Positions 32,259-35,310 of a stretch of 35,310 bases of DNA are shown in pieces (positions within the stretch are counted from its first letter, which is position 1; each line of letters begins with the position of its first letter). Origin of the DNA: Henriciella aquimarina. Its GTDB lineage: Bacteria; Pseudomonadota; Alphaproteobacteria; Caulobacterales; Hyphomonadaceae. Position numbers and translations under genes: made by a program. The notes beneath the pieces were generated by a model, which was given only the letters and a program-made list of their open reading frames with translations, made no database searches and was not told the origin of the DNA. The stretch spans positions 1 through 35,310 of the forward strand of contig NZ_NCST01000047.1 in the NCBI RefSeq assembly GCF_002088975.1, in the 5' to 3' direction.

Positions 32259-32822
32259 TTACCGCGACCAGAAGATATGGACTTCATCGAAGCCCGTCTG
32301 GAACACCATGATCTCGCCATTCAGCGCCATGTCGCGGGCAAGGGCCTGCCAGTCGATGTAATAGCGAAGGCTCTCCGGTATCTGCGTTCCGGTGTCCTCG
32401 TGCAGGCTCTCGGCAAAGTCCGCCGCGCTGCGATATTCGCCCGCATAGTCCTCGAAGGCGGCGCGCGCCTCGGCGAGGTCGTCGCCGAAATGGCTCAACA
32501 CCTTGCCGCCTAGCTCGCCATGCTCCTCGATAAAATCGGCAAGCTCGCAAACCGTCTCGAAGCTCGCATATTCCGACAGGTTCGCGCCCTCGAAGCCTTC
32601 ATAATCGTGGATCGCCCATTCCTCGGCGTCGGACTCCGGCGAGTCCGCCAGCATGGCGCGAACCTGTTCCCAAATCTCGTCTGGGGTGGTCGCGTCGATC
32701 CATCGGCCATGCAGGCAGCCGGAATTGTAGGCTGCAAGGCAAGCCACATAGATGCGCGGTCTGTCGGTTCGCGCGGGTGCAGGCGTTGCCGCGTGCGCGT
32801 GGGTGCAAATCTGGTCAGTCAT
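32259..32822 (-). CDS. ardA: ArdA antirestriction protein
   Basis: A 187-residue acidic protein from ATG 32822 with GAGGAG upstream. The start of the ArdA fold is visible as RIYVACLAAYNSGCLHGRWI, followed by the acidic stretch AEEWAIHDYEGFEGANLSEY and the C-terminal DWQALARDMALNGEI. ArdA is a DNA mimic that inhibits type I restriction enzymes during establishment of incoming DNA. It leads the minus-strand module, where early-expressed genes of transferable elements are usually placed. Confidence 0.94.
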   Translation of the reverse strand: MTDQICTHAHAATPAPARTDRPRIYVACLAAYNSGCLHGRWIDATTPDEIWEQVRAMLADSPESDAEEWAIHDYEGFEGANLSEYASFETVCELADFIEEHGELGGKVLSHFGDDLAEARAAFEDYAGEYRSAADFAESLHEDTGTQIPESLRYYIDWQALARDMALNGEIMVFQTGFDEVHIFWSR

Positions 32823-33168
32823 GTCAGTCTCCTCTCCCGCCCGCGTTCTTTTCCCGACAGTCGGGTGGGCGGCGAGGAGGTGCTCAGCCGGAGCGCACCA
32901 GGGCGGCGCGCAAGGGGAAGCTGTAGGTAGGACGCCTAAAGACGATCATAGATCACAAGGACCCGCCCCCTTGCGCGGCGACCGCGCTCTGGCAGACGCA
33001 CCGTCCGCCCACCTGACTGATGGGAGAGATATTGAGGCGGAGGGAGGCTGGAGTGGTCGGGCGAGCATGCTGAACGCGAGCGACACCCCAACGCCGTTTC
33101 CCGGTTGTGCTATTTCCCGATTCTGCCTAATTTTCTCAAACAGGCTGATTTCGGCTCAAGGGGCGGTC
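32823..33168. other. Divergent intergenic region with inverted repeats
   Basis: No gene is seen. A hairpin made of CCGCCC/GGGCGG (32837-32842, 32867-32872) and CCCGA/TCGGG (32853-32857, 32861-32865) lies just upstream of ardA. An 11-bp inverted repeat CGCGCAAGGGG/CCCCTTGCGCG (32907-32917, 32967-32977) has a 49-base spacer. The region must hold promoters for ardA and for the divergent HTH gene. Single-strand promoters of ardA-type leading-region genes are often hairpins, so that is one possible reading. Confidence 0.5.
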
Positions 33169-33354
33169 ATGGAAACCGACATTCTGACCATCAAGGAAGT
33201 GGCGGAATATCTGCGCATTACGGAGAAAACCGCCTACCGGCTGGCCTCCGAGCGCAAGATACCGGGCTTCAAGGTCGGCGGCTCCTGGCGGTTCCGCAAG
33301 GGTGAGATTGATGAGTGGATCGAGGGCCAGAAATCCTCGGGTAAAGAAAGCTAA
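33169..33354 (+). CDS. Small excisionase/MerR-type helix-turn-helix protein
   Basis: A 61-residue protein from ATG 33169, with AAGGGG upstream. METDILTIKEVAEYLRITEK followed by TAYRLASERKIPGFKVGGSW and RFRKGEIDEWI is the standard excisionase-family winged helix. Close relatives are often encoded directly before restriction-modification or DUF262 genes rather than phage integrases. Here the DUF262 gene starts 11 bases after its stop, so a regulatory role for that gene is inferred. Confidence 0.9.
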   Translation: METDILTIKEVAEYLRITEKTAYRLASERKIPGFKVGGSWRFRKGEIDEWIEGQKSSGKES

Positions 33355-33365
33355 ATGGGGAGCAA

Positions 33366-34102
33366 ATGGCGCAGCAGGACATTCCAATAAAGGAGCTCGT
33401 CGCAAAGATTGAGCGAGGCGAAATCCGTTTGCCGGAAATGCAGCGTCAATATGTTTGGCAATCTACTCGCGTCCGAGACCTGCTGGATTCTCTTTATAGG
33501 GGCTATCCGTCAGGTACGATCTTGACCTGGGAAACTGATGAAGGTGTCGCGACGCGTGAGTTTGCAGTTGATCAGGCCACTACCGATACGGGTCGGTTTC
33601 AATTGTTGCTCGATGGTCAACAGCGTCTGACGTCCCTATCGGCAATCCTGCGAGGACAACCTGTCCATGTTCGCGGAAGGAAGCGTCCTATAGATATTCT
33701 CTTCAATCTGGACCACCCGGACGATCTTCAATTCATCACAGAAGTCAATGAAAACGACGATACAGATGACGATGACACCGAGGACTCAGCCGACGCGTCG
33801 GAAGACGAACTCCTCCAGCGCTTCGACAAAATGGCCTTCGTTGTTCATTCCAAAAAACTCGCGGCAAAGCCGCATTGGGTCTCAGTAACAGGCGTGTTTA
33901 AGGAAAGCAGCGATACACCTTTCTTAAAAGCCGCCGGCGTCACCTCAATGGACGATCCGCGCTATGACAAATACACATCGCGCCTGAAGCAACTGCGCGC
34001 TATTCGCGACTACGGATATCGGGTTCATGTGCTCGAGCGCGATAAATCCTATGAGGAAGTCACAGAGATCTTCGTTCGGGTGAATTCCTTGGGCGCGAAA
34101 CT
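33366..34102 (+). pseudogene. DUF262 (GmrS-like) protein, 3' truncated by IS insertion
   Basis: From ATG 33366 the first ~246 residues are clearly DUF262: IKELVAKIERGEIRLPEMQR, YVWQSTRVRDLLDSLYRGYP and the signature LLDGQQRLTSLSAIL (Asp83-Arg87 as DGQQR), later VTEIFVRVNSLGAKL. An acidic loop (NDDTDDDDTEDSADASEDE) interrupts the domain. DUF262 is the nucleotide-binding/nuclease half of GmrSD-type and related type IV restriction systems; full proteins are typically far longer. An IS3-family element begins at about 34103, and 28 unrelated codons follow to a stop at 34190. The gene is therefore disrupted. Confidence 0.88.
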
Positions 34103-34165
34103 TGGTCTGCCCCACCGGAGTGGTCCACCAGATTTATTAGCCCGGCGGTTTCCACGTAGCGGCGT

Positions 34166-35035
34166 TCATGCCGCTACCTCCCCACAGTAAGGCGGTATGA
34201 ACGCCGCGGGCAAGATGGCTTGTGGCGCGGGCGGTCGGTAGCCCAGAGAAGAGTGCGGACGCGCGGTGTTGTAATGCCACCGCCAGGTCTCGATCAGGAC
34301 TTTCGCCTCCCTGAGATCATAGAAGATTTCCCTCGCCAACAACTCGTCTCTGAGCTTGGAGTTGAAGCTCTCGCAGTAGCCGTTCTCCCAAGGCGAACCG
34401 GGTTCGATATAGAGCGTCTTCACGCCGATCCGGCCAAGCCACTCGCGCAGGGCCGTGGCGATGAACTCGGGGCCATTGTCGGAACGGATATGCTCCGGCG
34501 GGCCATGATGCACGAACAGTTCGCCCAGCGTGTCTAGGACATCGCGGGAGTTGAGCTTGCGTTCGACACGAATGGCGAGGCATTCGCGAGTGAACTCATC
34601 AATCACACACAGCATGCGGAACACCTTGCCGTCATGCGTGCGGTCCTGAACGAAGTCATAGGACCAGACATGGCCCTTGTGCATCGGCCTCAGCCGGATG
34701 CAGGAGCCGTCATTCAGCCAGAGACGGCCTCTCTTTGGTTGTTTCATTGGCACTTTCAGCCCTTCACGCCGCCAGATGCGATACACCCGCTTCTCGTTCA
34801 CATGCCAGCCATCCCGTCTCAGCAGGGCCGTGATCCGGCGGTAGCCATACCGGCCGAACCGTTCAGCCAGGGCGATGATGGCCGCTGTCAGCACATCCTC
34901 GTCCTGGCGTGGCACACGCGGCTTGCGCTGGGTGGAACGGTGCTGGCCGATCACGCGGCAGGCCCGGCGCTCGGTTGCGCCGAGTGTCTCCACCACATGA
35001 TCGACCGCCTCGCGCTTGCGTGAAGGGCTCAGAAC
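34166..35035 (-). CDS. IS3-family transposase OrfB (DDE integrase core)
   Basis: The frame runs from the frameshift site (35035) to TAG at 34166; a GTG at 34996 is the first possible independent start. The frame begins VLSPSRKREAVDHVVETLGA and continues through an HTH_21 domain (RYGYRRITALLRRDGWHVNE). The DDE catalytic triad is visible: Asp in WSYDFVQD, Asp in RSDNGPEF and Glu in NGYCESFNSKLRDELL. The end YNTARPHSSLGYRPPAPQAI is typical of the IS407-like group. All key residues are present, so the enzyme is probably active if made as an OrfAB fusion. Confidence 0.92.
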   Translation of the reverse strand, partial: VLSPSRKREAVDHVVETLGATERRACRVIGQHRSTQRKPRVPRQDEDVLTAAIIALAERFGRYGYRRITALLRRDGWHVNEKRVYRIWRREGLKVPMKQPKRGRLWLNDGSCIRLRPMHKGHVWSYDFVQDRTHDGKVFRMLCVIDEFTRECLAIRVERKLNSRDVLDTLGELFVHHGPPEHIRSDNGPEFIATALREWLGRIGVKTLYIEPGSPWENGYCESFNSKLRDELLAREIFYDLREAKVLIETWRWHYNTARPHSSLGYRPPAPQAILPAAFIPPYCGEVAA

Positions 35036-35304
35036 TTTCCCTTGATGACTTCCTGCAGGATCTGGTTGTCGAGGGTCAGATCAGAAATGGCGCGACGCAG
35101 CCGCGCATTCTCCTTCTCGATCTCCTTCAGCCGTTTGGCCTGGCCAACCTGCAGCCCGCCATACTCCTTGCGCCACCGATAGTATGTCTGTTCCGTCACC
35201 CCGATCGAACGCACGGCCTGACCCGTCGTCTCACCCCGCGCGAGGCGGACCTCCACCTCCCGCAGCTTCGCTATGATCTCTTCAGGCGTTGATCTCTTGC
35301 CCAT
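35029..35304 (-). CDS. IS3-family transposase OrfA
   Basis: A 91-residue OrfA from ATG 35304: MGKRSTPEEIIAKLREVEVR, a helix-turn-helix (VRSIGVTEQTYYRWRKEYGG) and a coiled coil (AKRLKEIEKENARLRRAISD). It ends QEVIKGKF. Near the end the codons AAG-GGA-AAG contain the heptamer G-GGA-AAG, a canonical -1 slippery site leading into the OrfB frame. Confidence 0.93.
   Translation of the reverse strand: MGKRSTPEEIIAKLREVEVRLARGETTGQAVRSIGVTEQTYYRWRKEYGGLQVGQAKRLKEIEKENARLRRAISDLTLDNQILQEVIKGKF
35035..35041 (-). promoter_or_regulatory. Programmed -1 ribosomal frameshift heptamer
   Basis: The minus strand reads GGGAAAG in OrfA frame G-GGA-AAG, fitting the X-XXY-YYZ rule. Slipping back one base continues into GTT-CTG-AGC-CCT, the OrfB frame, just before the OrfA stop codon. 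Confidence 0.7.
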
Positions 35305-35310
35305 GTCTCA

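Larger units (their letters stand above)
34103..35310 (-). mobile_element. IS3-family insertion sequence interrupting the DUF262 gene (right end outside window)
   Basis: The inner end is near 34103, where the DUF262 reading frame departs from its family and TGGTCTGCCCCACCGGAGTG begins. Two overlapping transposase frames read on the minus strand. The outer end is past the window edge, so the second terminal repeat and target duplication cannot be checked. The OrfA differs from both IS3 elements at the left end. Confidence 0.82.

Overview
The window looks like alphaproteobacterial DNA, most likely from a sphingomonad or a Hyphomonadaceae-like lineage. This is judged from the high-GC genes, the CYP153 P450 with its ferredoxin, and the style of the conjugation genes (DUF3363-type relaxase, DUF736, ArdA, TraF peptidase). 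Both ends lie inside IS3-family insertion sequences, so this may be a whole contig that broke at repeats. No rRNA, tRNA or CRISPR array was seen.

Region 1 (1-1300) is an IS graveyard. It holds the start of one IS3 element, a stretch with a 26-bp perfect palindrome, an orfA remnant of a second IS3 element, and a truncated coiled-coil protein gene.

Region 2 (1291-16516) is a catabolic island in two divergent arms around a GntR regulator. The minus arm runs: GntR regulator, nitronate-monooxygenase-like flavoprotein, thiolase-fold protein lacking both catalytic cysteines, DUF35 protein, two acyl-CoA dehydrogenases, acyl-CoA ligase, Baeyer-Villiger monooxygenase, alpha/beta hydrolase. Most of its genes are tightly packed, several with 1- to 4-nt overlaps. 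The plus arm encodes a CYP153 hydroxylase, a [2Fe-2S] ferredoxin and a second acyl-CoA dehydrogenase pair. The divergent promoters each carry a 24-bp palindrome over the -10 element. I infer a pathway that hydroxylates a hydrocarbon or isoprenoid/alicyclic substrate, activates it to a CoA ester, dehydrogenates it, cleaves it by an aldolase-type reaction, and finally converts a ketone to an ester and hydrolyses it. A Nudix (CoA-pyrophosphatase-like) gene lies convergent to the plus arm.

Region 3 (16847-22943) is an efflux unit. A MarR regulator diverges from an operon of alpha/beta hydrolase, PaaI-type thioesterase, periplasmic adaptor lipoprotein and RND pump, every junction being a 4-nt overlap. 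No outer-membrane channel gene is present.

Region 4 (23447-32822, all minus strand) is a DNA-processing and transfer module: ArdA antirestriction, a small Cys-rich protein, a conserved hypothetical, a ParB-like protein, DUF736, an AlpA-like HTH protein, TraF peptidase, relaxase, VirD4/TraG coupling protein and a CopG-like protein. The mating-pair (trb) genes that usually follow are absent, so the element looks mobilisable but not self-transmissible from this window. Intergenic DNA here carries decamer repeats flanking the relaxase, a nested hairpin upstream of DUF736 and two good intrinsic terminators.

Region 5 (33169-35310) holds a small HTH gene and a DUF262 (GmrS/DndB-like restriction) gene that is cut after about 246 codons by an IS3-family element running off the right edge. 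That element shows a canonical -1 frameshift heptamer.
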